Shown: positions 25,746 to 32,558 of the stretch, one piece after another
How positions within the stretch are numbered: position 1 is the stretch's first letter
Layout: the number at the start of each line of letters is the position of its first letter
Assembly (NCBI GenBank): GCA_030145015.1
Contig: JAQYWI010000036.1
Span: 1 to 37,243, forward strand
Source: Desulfobacterales bacterium
GTDB taxonomy: Bacteria; Desulfobacterota; Desulfobacteria; Desulfobacterales; JAHEIW01
DNA length: 37,243 nt
Reading direction: 5' to 3'
The notes under the pieces: generated by a model
Databases searched by the model: none
The model's input: only the letters and a program-made list of their open reading frames with translations
Told to the model about the DNA's origin: nothing
Translations under genes and position numbers: made by a program

Positions 25746-26480
25746 GTGAACGAGACCCTTATACCCATAATGCCGGAGGAGCAGTTCAGATTTGCATGTT
25801 CTCCCGGCGTGGCGTGTTTTAATGCGTGCTGCCGGGATTTAAATCAGTCGCTGTTTCCCTATGACATCTTGCGTCTGAAAAAAAGATTGAAGCTGCCTTC
25901 GCATGAATTTCTGGAACGCTATACGACCCGGCACATCGGCCCCGGGTCGGGGCTCCCGATTGTGACACTTAAACCCGATGATGCCAGTCGATTAACCTGC
26001 CCGTTTGTTTCAGAAAAAGGCTGCGGCGTCTATTCGGATCGGCCCGCATCGTGCCGCACCTATCCGCTTGTGCGGGCAATATCCCGCTGCCGAGAATCCG
26101 GTAGGATCACCGAGCGTTTCATGCTCCTCAAGGAGCCGCACTGTTTGGGTTTTAACGAATCTCAAAAACAGACTGTCCGGCAATGGGTTGAAGGCCAGGA
26201 AATTGAGACTTACAATTCCATCAACGACAAGTTGATGGAAATCATCCGTCTTAAAAACCAGGTGTTGCCGGGTCCGCTGGATCTGAAATCGCGCCAACGG
26301 GTTTACCTGGCCCTTTACGATCTGGATAATTTCAGGAATCAGTTTTTTAACAATAGGCCTTTAGATAAAGTCGATGCGGATCCTCAAAAGTTGGCCGCCG
26401 CGGAGACCGATGATACAGCGTTACTGGAAGTCGGTATGCAGTGGGTGAAGCAGATAGTGTTTAAACAAGAAGCGGCTTAA
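25746..26480 (+). CDS. YkgJ-family cysteine-cluster protein (first of three)
   Basis: The protein has 244 aa from the GTG at 25746, which has GGAG 12 nt upstream; a TTG at 25728 and an ATG at 25770 are alternatives. The family signature is complete: FACSPGVACFNACC (Cys18, 24, 28, 29), then LTCPFVSEKGCGVYSDRPAS followed by CRTYPL. Such proteins bind zinc or an iron-sulfur cluster through these Cys and have no agreed function. The C-terminal third (FRNQFFNNRPLD, LEVGMQWVKQIVF) resembles that of the copy at 27627, so these two are close paralogs. It is divergent from aprB across a 650-nt repeat-bearing region. Confidence 0.85.
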   Translation: MNETLIPIMPEEQFRFACSPGVACFNACCRDLNQSLFPYDILRLKKRLKLPSHEFLERYTTRHIGPGSGLPIVTLKPDDASRLTCPFVSEKGCGVYSDRPASCRTYPLVRAISRCRESGRITERFMLLKEPHCLGFNESQKQTVRQWVEGQEIETYNSINDKLMEIIRLKNQVLPGPLDLKSRQRVYLALYDLDNFRNQFFNNRPLDKVDADPQKLAAAETDDTALLEVGMQWVKQIVFKQEAA

Positions 26481-26526
26481 AGCACCACATTAATTTTAGC
26501 AATAAGATAGTGGATCAATCAAACAG

Positions 26527-26609
26527 AGTTGCGGGTTACGGGTTCCGTGTTGCGCGTAACCCAAAAACTGGAACAGGCTGAACCCGCAACTCGAAACTCG
26601 CAACTCGAA
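26527..26609. repeat. GTTGCGGGTT palindrome and AACTCGAAACTCGC words
   Basis: AGTTGCGGGTT (26527-26537) is matched exactly by AACCCGCAACT (26581-26591). GGTTACGGGTTCC/GCGTAACCC pairs lie inside, and direct AACTCGAAACTCGCAACTCG words follow. It fills the gap between the YkgJ gene and the SDR gene. Confidence 0.7.
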
Positions 26610-26622
26610 ATGGGTTATTCAT

Positions 26623-27438
26623 ATGGACCTTCACGACAAGGTGGCCCTGGTGCTGGGAGCGATCAAGGGAATCGGAAAAGGCATTGCACTCTCCCTTGCG
26701 GATGCGGGGGTAAAAGTTGTCCTTAATTATTTTGACTGGGAAGAAGAGCTGGCTTTATTAAAAAGGGATTTAGATAACACCGGCCGGGAGCACCTTATTT
26801 TAAAGACCAACCTGCTCGAGACCGCCGCCATACCCCGGATGATCCGGAATGTCATCGATCGCTTTGGCCGGCTGGATATTTTAATCAACAACATCGAGCG
26901 CGGTGGATGGCCGGTGGTGCATGGCCCCTATGTTGAAAAGCAGTGGGATCTGGAAATGGAGACCACCCTGCGCGCCAAACGCTGGGTCTTTGACGCGGCC
27001 TTGCCGCATCTGAAAGCATCCGGCGACGGTGCTGTCATCAACTTTTCCTCTATCGCTGCAATCGTCGGCCGGTCCGGTCCGGCCAGCCTAATTTTTAATG
27101 ACGGCTACGCAGCGGCCAACAGAGGGGTTTCGCTGCTAACCGAGACCTGGGCACGCAACGGCGCACCTGAGGTGCGGGTAAATGAGATCATGCTGGGATT
27201 TTTCGAAACCCGTCATGCTGAAGAAACCAGGGGCTGGGATTTGCTGGGCACAGCCCATAAAAAAGCCCTCAAGGCGCACACGCTGATGGGCAGGACCGGC
27301 ACGATTGAAGATGTGGTCAAGGCTGTTCGGTACATTATAAAGGATGCGGAATTTATGACCGGCAGCGTTTTAAGGCTCGACGGCGGCTATGTTCTTGGAG
27401 GTGAAAAAGTAGATAAAATTCCCAAGGGGATTTTATAA
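26623..27438 (+). CDS. SDR-fold protein with altered catalytic motif
   Basis: The protein has 271 aa, normal for a classical short-chain dehydrogenase/reductase. It has the cofactor motif VLGAIKGIGKGIAL (residues 10-23), IDRFGRLDILINN in place of the NNAG strand, and FSSIAAIVG (Ser142/143). The C-terminal FMTGSVLRLDGGYVLGG is the usual end of the fold. Two departures stand out: NNAG reads NNIE, and the YxxxK motif reads YAAAN (Tyr162, Asn166), so the catalytic Lys is missing. About six extra residues lie between the Ser and the Tyr. It may be an inactive or non-redox member. The ribosome binding site is poor. No pathway partner is adjacent. Confidence 0.85.
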   Translation: MDLHDKVALVLGAIKGIGKGIALSLADAGVKVVLNYFDWEEELALLKRDLDNTGREHLILKTNLLETAAIPRMIRNVIDRFGRLDILINNIERGGWPVVHGPYVEKQWDLEMETTLRAKRWVFDAALPHLKASGDGAVINFSSIAAIVGRSGPASLIFNDGYAAANRGVSLLTETWARNGAPEVRVNEIMLGFFETRHAEETRGWDLLGTAHKKALKAHTLMGRTGTIEDVVKAVRYIIKDAEFMTGSVLRLDGGYVLGGEKVDKIPKGIL

Positions 27439-27485
27439 GAAATTGATTTTTTAAATCTTCTTTTTCATCAATACAGATGCCAGGT

Positions 27486-27560
27486 CTCTGGCCACTCGGT
27501 GCTGGCTGCTGGCCACTGGTCACTGGCTTTTAGCCAGAAGCCAGAAGCGAGTGGCCAGGA
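27486..27560. repeat. CTGGCCACTCG palindrome
   Basis: CTGGCCACTCG (27488-27498) is matched exactly by CGAGTGGCCAG (27548-27558). Between them are reiterated TGGCTGCTGGCCACTGG words and CTGGCT-TTT-AGCCAG. It separates the convergent SDR gene and second YkgJ gene, and no U-tract follows. Confidence 0.75.
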
Positions 27561-27626
27561 GCCAAAACGCTGAAACCATAATCATCAGGGCCTTGGAACA
27601 TTTTCGATGGGGCACTACACGAACGC

Positions 27627-28409
27627 CTATCGCGGTCTTATTTTTTTGCTTTTTATCCCCCAGAGAAATAATTTTACCCAATCAAAACCAAACTTCAGCA
27701 ATTCCCCATCGTCATTCTGTATCTTTTTAAGAATTGCAGATTTGACTTTGTAGCGTTTTAAGAAGCTGCTGTTAAATACAAATTCACGAAAGCGGTCGAT
27801 ATTATAGGTTGCCATAAAGGCCATCTTGGCCTTGGGTCCCTCAGGACCTTCAGGTCCCCAGGGATCGGCTTGAAACAGCCGTTTTAATTCCATCCAGGAC
27901 ATTGTCATTTTTTGATAAAACACCGCGTCCTGATCCTGGGCCCACCCCGATACGGTCCACTGCTTGTTTTCATCCGGTCCCAGGCAAAAATCCGGCGGCC
28001 TGAAAAAATATACCGGCTTATCTTTTTTAGCGGCGGCATCATAAATAACGCCATGTTCCATTGGAAACATACGGCAGGTATCGGGACGATCCGCATAAAC
28101 CGAGCAGCCCGATTCTATTAGAAAGGTGCAGTCCCGTTCTTCATTTGGCGACATGCGCAAAAGCACCTCCGGGAAGAAATTGCCGGATCGCAAGACCACA
28201 TCTACATATTGATCGAGAAATTCATCTGAGGAAATGCCCAGGGCATTTTTTAGGCGCAGCACATCGTAGGGATATAAGAACAGGTTCAAATTACGGCAGC
28301 AGCGGTTAAAACAGCCAATACCCGGATAGCAGCGAAATGAAAAGGTGTCTTCAGCTTCAATCCGGCGCCCGGGTATTTCTTTGAGTTTATCTAAATCTAT
28401 GTACTTCAT
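27627..28409 (-). CDS. YkgJ-family cysteine-cluster protein (second of three)
   Basis: The protein has 260 aa from the ATG at 28409. An upstream in-frame ATG at 28454 lies inside a palindromic repeat and would add 15 implausible residues. The motif FRCYPGIGCFNRCC (Cys27, 33, 37, 38) and the later DCTFLIESGCSVYADRPDTC followed by RMFPM match the family. The first half is strongly similar to the copy at 25746 (LYPYDVLRLKNAL against LFPYDILRLKKRL), and both end with a FDWVKLF/MQWVKQI-type helix. No ribosome binding site is clear. Function is unknown; the family is often annotated as metal- or cluster-binding. Confidence 0.88.
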   Translation of the reverse strand: MKYIDLDKLKEIPGRRIEAEDTFSFRCYPGIGCFNRCCRNLNLFLYPYDVLRLKNALGISSDEFLDQYVDVVLRSGNFFPEVLLRMSPNEERDCTFLIESGCSVYADRPDTCRMFPMEHGVIYDAAAKKDKPVYFFRPPDFCLGPDENKQWTVSGWAQDQDAVFYQKMTMSWMELKRLFQADPWGPEGPEGPKAKMAFMATYNIDRFREFVFNSSFLKRYKVKSAILKKIQNDDGELLKFGFDWVKLFLWGIKSKKIRPR

Positions 28410-28429
28410 GGCTAAGGTCGCTTCATTAA

Positions 28430-28492
28430 GCATAGCGCAGAGGGCATGGCGCATAGCGTTTTCTTGCTGACCCTCTGCGCTTTGCGCTATGC
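28430..28492. repeat. GCATAGCGCAGAGGG palindrome overlapping a stop codon
   Basis: GCATAGCGCAGAGGG (28430-28444) is mirrored by CCCTCTGCGC-TTTGCGC-TATGC (28471-28492), with a 7-nt insertion, and more GGCGCATAGCG words lie in the loop. The stop codon TAG of the third YkgJ gene (28489-28487) is part of the right arm. Confidence 0.75.
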
Positions 28493-29083
28493 ATCCGTGA
28501 CGATCATTTCCGCGACGGTCATCTTAAATTTCCCGGCAACCCCCAGCGCCTGCTTAACTTCCTGCTCCAGCTTCGCCAATTCCAGATAAAACGGCGTGCG
28601 GTCAAACTCGAAATAGGCGCCGGGGCCACATCTCCGGTCAAATGTTTCGCATCCCGGGCCATAAATTGTTTTTTGTCCGGATTTTCTCAGTTCATGGGGG
28701 ATGCCATGCAGCCGGCAAATCATCGGGCGATAGGGGTAGAGGATGCAGCGTTCATCATAATTAAGCGGACACATCAGCCGCACCGACGCTGCATGATCAT
28801 CGACACTGGCGGTTTTGTTTACGACGGTCGTCGCTCGTGATTTTACCTCTTCTTGCTTTAGGGGCGTCAGCGTTTTTAGCCCCTCTATAAAATAGGTATA
28901 CTCAATGACCGTGTGATGGTAAAACCGAGTCCGGCAGCAATTGTCCCGGCACCCGGCACAAGTAAAACCGTAATGGCCTGCGGCCGTATTGTATGTTTGA
29001 TCCATAGCGGCATAGATTTGTTTTAGCCGATCGATAAAATCAGTGTAAACAGACCCTGAATATTTATTTTCACCGCTTTTCAT
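28487..29083 (-). CDS. YkgJ-family cysteine-cluster protein (third, divergent)
   Basis: The protein has 198 aa from the ATG at 29083, with GGAA 7 nt upstream. A longer frame from 29176 would translate one arm of a hairpin and is rejected. The Cys pattern is FTCAGCRDNCC (near residue 40-50) and CPLNYDERCILYPYRPMICR then LHGIPHEL, which keeps the family's CxLYxxRPxxCR core. It is otherwise distant from the other two copies and includes an extra Cys pair (GPGCETFDRRCGPG). It shares direction with the copy at 27627 and is 77 nt upstream of it, so they may be cotranscribed. The stop codon lies in a palindromic repeat. Confidence 0.82.
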   Translation of the reverse strand: MKSGENKYSGSVYTDFIDRLKQIYAAMDQTYNTAAGHYGFTCAGCRDNCCRTRFYHHTVIEYTYFIEGLKTLTPLKQEEVKSRATTVVNKTASVDDHAASVRLMCPLNYDERCILYPYRPMICRLHGIPHELRKSGQKTIYGPGCETFDRRCGPGAYFEFDRTPFYLELAKLEQEVKQALGVAGKFKMTVAEMIVTDA

Positions 29084-29115
29084 AATAACGTTCCGTATTG
29101 CGGAATTGCGGCACA

Positions 29116-29167
29116 AGTGGTTGTCAAAAAAACGTTTCAATACCGGAACGTTTTTTTGACAACCACT
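29116..29167. repeat. Perfect 21-bp hairpin in a divergent promoter region
   Basis: AGTGGTTGTC-AAAAAAACGTT (29116-29136) and its exact complement at 29147-29167 flank a 10-nt loop, TCAATACCGG. The stem has no mismatch, in contrast to the other palindromes here. It lies between two genes that point away from it, so it is not placed as a terminator. The rest of the 315-nt spacer (29084-29398) holds only a tentative -10 (TATATT, 29227-29232). Confidence 0.9.
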
Positions 29168-29398
29168 ACGTTTCAAATCCCGTATTCATCAGCACCATAA
29201 ATAGTTTGGAAAATCGAAAAGAAGCGTATATTATTAGTAACATGGGTCATTGTAAAGCAATATCTGGCGGCAAAGCCCTTATAATGAACCTTGTGGGAAC
29301 TTAACGAAACCCCTTTGCGAATAAAATGACGATCGCAAGCCATTGAGCAAATCGGGAAACCGGCTAATCAACCAACTGGTAACAAGGTAACCCTTTTC

Positions 29399-29950
29399 AT
29401 GAACGGACATCAACTCGTTCTGGGTAAACTGGTCGACGTTATCACCGGCGAGACCCTAAAAGACACGCACGATGAGCGCTACAGGCAAAAAATCGGGCGT
29501 CTGCTTGTCAACCGTAAGGGATATCTGAAAGCGGATATTGAGCCTCGAAAGGAACTGCTTGTCGAAGCCGATGCTAAAAAAGCGATTTTAAAAATTGATT
29601 TCGTCATCACCCTGGCAGACCGGGTTTGCATGGTCGTAAAGTATGGCCCCGGTTCTCTGGTGACCCGTCGGCGCGCGGTGCTGGCGGTATCACGACTCAT
29701 TGCCCCGGGTCAAGTACCTGTTGCGGTCATCACCAATGGGGAAGATGCCGAGATAATGAAGGGCGCATCCGGTGAAATCATTGCCCAAGGTCTAGATTCA
29801 ATACCGAAAAAACCGGATCTGGAAACAATCGCAGCCAGCGAAGCATTTATGACGATTTCCGATAAACAGGCCGAGATGGAGTCAAGGATCCTCTATTGTT
29901 TTGAAGTGGATGATAGTTGTGAGTGTGATGATGATATATGTCGCCTTTAG
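29399..29950 (+). CDS. Orphan type I restriction HsdR N-terminal-like protein
   Basis: The protein has 183 aa. Residues about 20-120 match the HsdR N-terminal domain pattern: DERYRQKIGRLLVNRKGY, then a KIDFVITLADRVCMVVKYGP strand pair, GSLVTRRRAVLAVSRLIAPG and VPVAVITNGEDAEIM. This is the PD-(D/E)xK nuclease fold. The first Asp is present (KIDFVI), but the ExK position reads VVK (MVVK), so the metal-binding acid is missing. There are no HsdM, HsdS or HsdR motor genes nearby. The tail is Cys/Asp-rich (DDSCECDDDICRL), which could bind a metal. Stand-alone members are probably not restriction enzymes. AAGGT lies 10 nt upstream of the ATG. Confidence 0.75.
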   Translation: MNGHQLVLGKLVDVITGETLKDTHDERYRQKIGRLLVNRKGYLKADIEPRKELLVEADAKKAILKIDFVITLADRVCMVVKYGPGSLVTRRRAVLAVSRLIAPGQVPVAVITNGEDAEIMKGASGEIIAQGLDSIPKKPDLETIAASEAFMTISDKQAEMESRILYCFEVDDSCECDDDICRL

Positions 29951-30002
29951 TATTCGTGTTAATTCTTGAAAACTTGATATCCTTAAACCCGGTTAGATTA
30001 AT

Positions 30003-30182
30003 TAAAATTCGAAATCCGAATATCGAAACTCGAAACAAATTCTAAATTCTAATGTTCAAATGTTCAAAACCAGAAGAACTGTCTTAAGGTGATTCAGAAT
30101 GAGAGGAGTCCTTTCTTTTTTGAATTTTTGTATTTTGATCATTCGATATTGTTTCGGATTTCTGATTTCGTGCTTCGGATTT
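30003..30182. repeat. GAAACTCGAAACAAATTC-type palindrome, second copy
   Basis: GAAATCCGAATATCGAAACT and CGAAACAAATTC words (30010-30042) are mirrored by GATATTGTTTCGGATTTC and ATTTCGTGCTTCGGATTT words (30145-30182). The right arm matches 18767-18804 at 36 of 38 positions. It fills most of the 320-nt spacer between the HsdR-like gene and the deaminase gene. Confidence 0.8.
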
Positions 30183-30270
30183 CCGCGATAAAGCTTATAG
30201 TTTTAGTGAAGACCATAAAACGGTTTTAAATTTACCCAACTCTTTCTGAAACAACTTTAGGGGAGCGGTG

Positions 30271-30771
30271 ATGGATTACGAACGCTTCATGACAAAAGCG
30301 CTGCAGCAGGCGCAGGCAGCACTGGCCGCCGGCGAGTTTCCGGTGGGATGCGTGATGGTCTATGAGAATAGAATCATCGCTAGCGGAGCCCGAGTCGGCA
30401 CCACCGGTGATTGCACAAACGAAATCGACCATGCCGAGATGATTGCGCTAAGGCGGCTAATCAACCTTAAGGCGAATATAAATCATAGAGAAGTAACCCT
30501 GTTCAGCACGCTGGAACCCTGCCTTATGTGTTTTGGCGCCCTTATGATCAGCAACATCGGCAAGATTATTTTTGCCTATGAAGATGCAATGGGTGGCGGT
30601 ACTCAATGCGACATCACCAAGCTGCCGCCATTATACAAAAAAAAGCAAATTTCGGTTATACCCAACATATTGCGCCAAAAAAGTTTACAATTATTGAAAG
30701 CCTTCTTTTCGAATCCGGAAAATAATTACTTGAAGGATAGTCTATTAGCCACTTATACACTTTGCCAATAA
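30271..30771 (+). CDS. Nucleoside/cytidine deaminase-family protein
   Basis: The protein has 166 aa from the ATG at 30271, with AGGGGAG 5 nt upstream; a GTG at 30268 is out-competed. The zinc deaminase motifs are complete: HAE (His54, Glu56) and PCLMC (83-87) in TLEPCLMCFGALMISN. The N-terminus MDYERFMTKALQQAQAAL and the EFPVGCVMV strand fit the TadA/guanine deaminase group. TadA itself usually has PCxMCxGA and a basic C-terminal helix; here the C-terminal part is basic in its middle (YKKKQISVIPNILRQK). It may therefore be tRNA adenosine deaminase or a free-base deaminase. It is followed 285 nt later by infC. Confidence 0.85.
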   Translation: MDYERFMTKALQQAQAALAAGEFPVGCVMVYENRIIASGARVGTTGDCTNEIDHAEMIALRRLINLKANINHREVTLFSTLEPCLMCFGALMISNIGKIIFAYEDAMGGGTQCDITKLPPLYKKKQISVIPNILRQKSLQLLKAFFSNPENNYLKDSLLATYTLCQ

Positions 30772-31056
30772 CGGATCGCTATTTTTCGTTGGTACCCCTT
30801 TTTAAATGGTGCTGTACCCGATAAAACAGGTTTTTTAATTGCATTTTTTTCTTGCATTTCTTGATGTTGTTATATATTCCACTCTTGAAAAGCGGTGGAT
30901 TCGTCAAGAAACCGAGATATTAAAATTCTTGAGCTTCGCCGGATGAAAAGGGTGCCGGCATTAAGAACCCGGATCTGATAACGTTATGAAATTTTTTTAA
31001 GGAGACTTCACACCCGATTAATCCCGACTTATAACCCTATCATAGGAGGTGCAAGC
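30772..31056. other. Leader region of the infC operon
   Basis: An AT-rich region with TTGCAT (30852-30857) and TATATT (30873-30878) 15 nt apart is a weak promoter candidate. Downstream, CTCTTGA / TCAAGAA-type and GCCGG words could pair in a leader RNA. The sequence ends in AGGAGGT (31044-31050), the ribosome binding site of infC. I see no clear terminator hairpin. Confidence 0.4.
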
Positions 31057-31596
31057 ATAGCTGTTCCAAGAAGACCCCAAAGACCCAATCGATCGGACAA
31101 AATTAATATTAATCAAAGAATAAGAGCAAGAGAAGTAAGAGTGATCGACTCTGAAGGAAATCAAGTCGGTATCATACCGACCATAGAAGCTCTTGCAGCA
31201 GCAGCCGATGTTGGCCTTGACCTCGTAGAAGTTTCGCCGAATGCGGATCCCCCCGTTTGTAAGATAATGGATTATGGCCGCTATAGATATGAGCAAACGA
31301 AAAAGAAACAGGAGGCCAAGAAAAAACAAAGCTCCTTTCAACTTAAGGAGATAAAGGTGCGCCCGAAAACCGGTGAACACGACCTGCAGGTTAAAATCGG
31401 TCATATTAGAAAATTTATCGGGAAAAAGGACAAAGTCAAGGTAACGGTGATTTTTCGAGGCCGTGAAATCACGCTTAGGGATCTTGGGATGCAGGTGCTC
31501 AAGAGGATTATTGAAGAAACAGAGGAAGTTGCGATCGTGGAACAACGCCCCAAATTTGAAGGCCGATTCCTTATAATGGTTCTTTCACCGAAATAA
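31057..31596 (+). CDS. infC: Translation initiation factor IF-3 with ATA start
   Basis: The protein has 179 aa from the ATA at 31057. AGGAGGT ends 6 nt before it and the reading frame continues AVPRRPQRPNRSDKININQ then RIRAREVRVIDSEG, which is the normal IF-3 N-terminus. The first ATG/GTG-type codon in frame (GTG, 31141) would remove the conserved INxRIRAREVR segment. The C-terminal domain has EIKVRPKTGEHDLQVKIGHI and KVKVTVIFRGREITLRDLG. IF-3 checks the start codon and keeps the 30S subunit free. A non-AUG start lets IF-3 repress its own gene, as known for infC of E. coli (AUU). rpmI and rplT follow. Confidence 0.93.
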   Translation: MAVPRRPQRPNRSDKININQRIRAREVRVIDSEGNQVGIIPTIEALAAAADVGLDLVEVSPNADPPVCKIMDYGRYRYEQTKKKQEAKKKQSSFQLKEIKVRPKTGEHDLQVKIGHIRKFIGKKDKVKVTVIFRGREITLRDLGMQVLKRIIEETEEVAIVEQRPKFEGRFLIMVLSPK

Positions 31597-31673
31597 TTTG
31601 ATCTGAAAATAAAATTGTTTTAAATAGATCGCATTTAAGGCGTTGACTATAGATCCAATTGAATTATTTTTTA

Positions 31674-31718
31674 GGTGGCGTGAGCCCGACTTCGTGATTG
31701 CTCGCGCCATCTATTTTT
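31674..31718 (+). terminator. Hairpin with U-tract between infC and rpmI (attenuator candidate)
   Basis: GGTGGCGTGAGC (31674-31685) pairs with GCTCGCGCCATC (31700-31711) over 12 bp with two G-U pairs, and TATTTTTAC follows. Being inside the operon, it would reduce rather than stop transcription into rpmI-rplT. A role in L20 autoregulation is possible by analogy with other bacteria. Confidence 0.6.
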
Positions 31719-31760
31719 ACAATAATAGATGGAAAATTTTAGAGTGAAGGAGAATTTTAG

Positions 31761-31958
31761 ATGCCCAAGATAAAAACAAATCGGGCCGCCGCGAAACGGT
31801 TTCGGAAAACAGGCACCGGAAAAATTAAATATAATAAATCCTGTGCAAGTCATATTTTAACCAAAAAGTCGACCAAACGAAAACGCTCCCTGCGCAAAAC
31901 GCATCTGATTGACAAAACCAATGTGAAGGGAATAAAGTTACTGTTGCCCAACGGCTAG
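31761..31958 (+). CDS. rpmI: 50S ribosomal protein L35
   Basis: The protein has 65 aa, standard length. [20 protein letters not shown] is the family N-terminus, and [17 protein letters not shown] is the rRNA-binding basic helix. AAGGAG lies 8 nt before the ATG. It sits in the conserved infC-rpmI-rplT order, with a 164-nt spacer from infC that contains a hairpin. Confidence 0.97.
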   Translation: MPKIKTNRAAAKRFRKTGTGKIKYNKSCASHILTKKSTKRKRSLRKTHLIDKTNVKGIKLLLPNG

Positions 31959-32089
31959 AGTTTCCAATTTCTATATGGTTCTTTTTCGCTATGCACTTTG
32001 CGTTTAGCCCTTTGCCATTTGGAAACTAAATTAAATTATTAAAATTACATTCAGTGTAGCTTTTAGTCTATACGTAGAGAGAGGACAAT

Positions 32090-32440
32090 ATGAGAATAAA
32101 ACGTGGCTTCAAAGCCAGAAAACGAAGGAAGAAGGTTTTAAAATTGGCCAAAGGGTTTCGCGGGGGTCGCAGTAAGTTATTTCGAACAGCGGCCGATGCG
32201 GTAGACAAAGCGCTCATGTACGCCTACCGGGATCGGCGACAACGCAAACGCGATTTTCGCAGACTCTGGATCGCACGCATAAATGCCGCGGCCCGCATGA
32301 ATAACCTATCATACAGCAAGTTTATGCACGGTCTCAAATTGGCTAAGGTTGATCTGGACAGAAAAGTTCTGGCAGAACTGGCCATTTCCGATCCGGCCGG
32401 CTTTACAAAGATCGCGGAGCTGGCTACCCAAAAGCTGTAA
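32090..32440 (+). CDS. rplT: 50S ribosomal protein L20
   Basis: The protein has 116 aa, one or two residues shorter than usual at the C-terminus. The N-terminus [20 protein letters not shown] then [14 protein letters not shown] and the middle [20 protein letters not shown] are characteristic. L20 is an early-assembling 23S rRNA-binding protein and in several bacteria represses its own operon. GAGAGAGG precedes the ATG. The stop is followed 6 nt later by a perfect 17-bp inverted repeat. Confidence 0.97.
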   Translation: MRIKRGFKARKRRKKVLKLAKGFRGGRSKLFRTAADAVDKALMYAYRDRRQRKRDFRRLWIARINAAARMNNLSYSKFMHGLKLAKVDLDRKVLAELAISDPAGFTKIAELATQKL

Positions 32441-32446
32441 AGCAAA

Positions 32447-32518
32447 GAATTATGAAATTTAGGTATTAAGGCGGAATCAGATTTATTATAATTCCTAAAT
32501 TCCTAAATTTCATAATTC
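32447..32518. repeat. Perfect 17-bp inverted repeat between rplT and pheS
   Basis: GAATTATGAAATTTAGG (32447-32463) is matched exactly by CCTAAATTTCATAATTC (32502-32518). A TAATTCCTAAATTCC word lies in the loop and an AATTCGCAATTCCCAAATTA tail follows. There is no U-tract after it. Confidence 0.85.
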
Positions 32519-32558
32519 GCAATTCCCAAATTATAATTTTACACCAAAGGTGTAAAAA

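Noticed and set aside
29116..29167. Intrinsic terminator
   Set aside because: The neighbouring genes point away from the hairpin on both sides, and the T-run is within the stem, not after it.
29098..29304. Plus-strand open frame encoding a peptide similar to the extended N-terminus of the third YkgJ frame
   Set aside because: The similarity arises because both frames read opposite arms of the perfect 21-bp hairpin; neither extension is likely to be translated.
29399..29950. Type I restriction-modification locus
   Set aside because: Only an HsdR-N-like domain is present, with a changed ExK motif; no HsdM, HsdS or helicase motor is encoded nearby.
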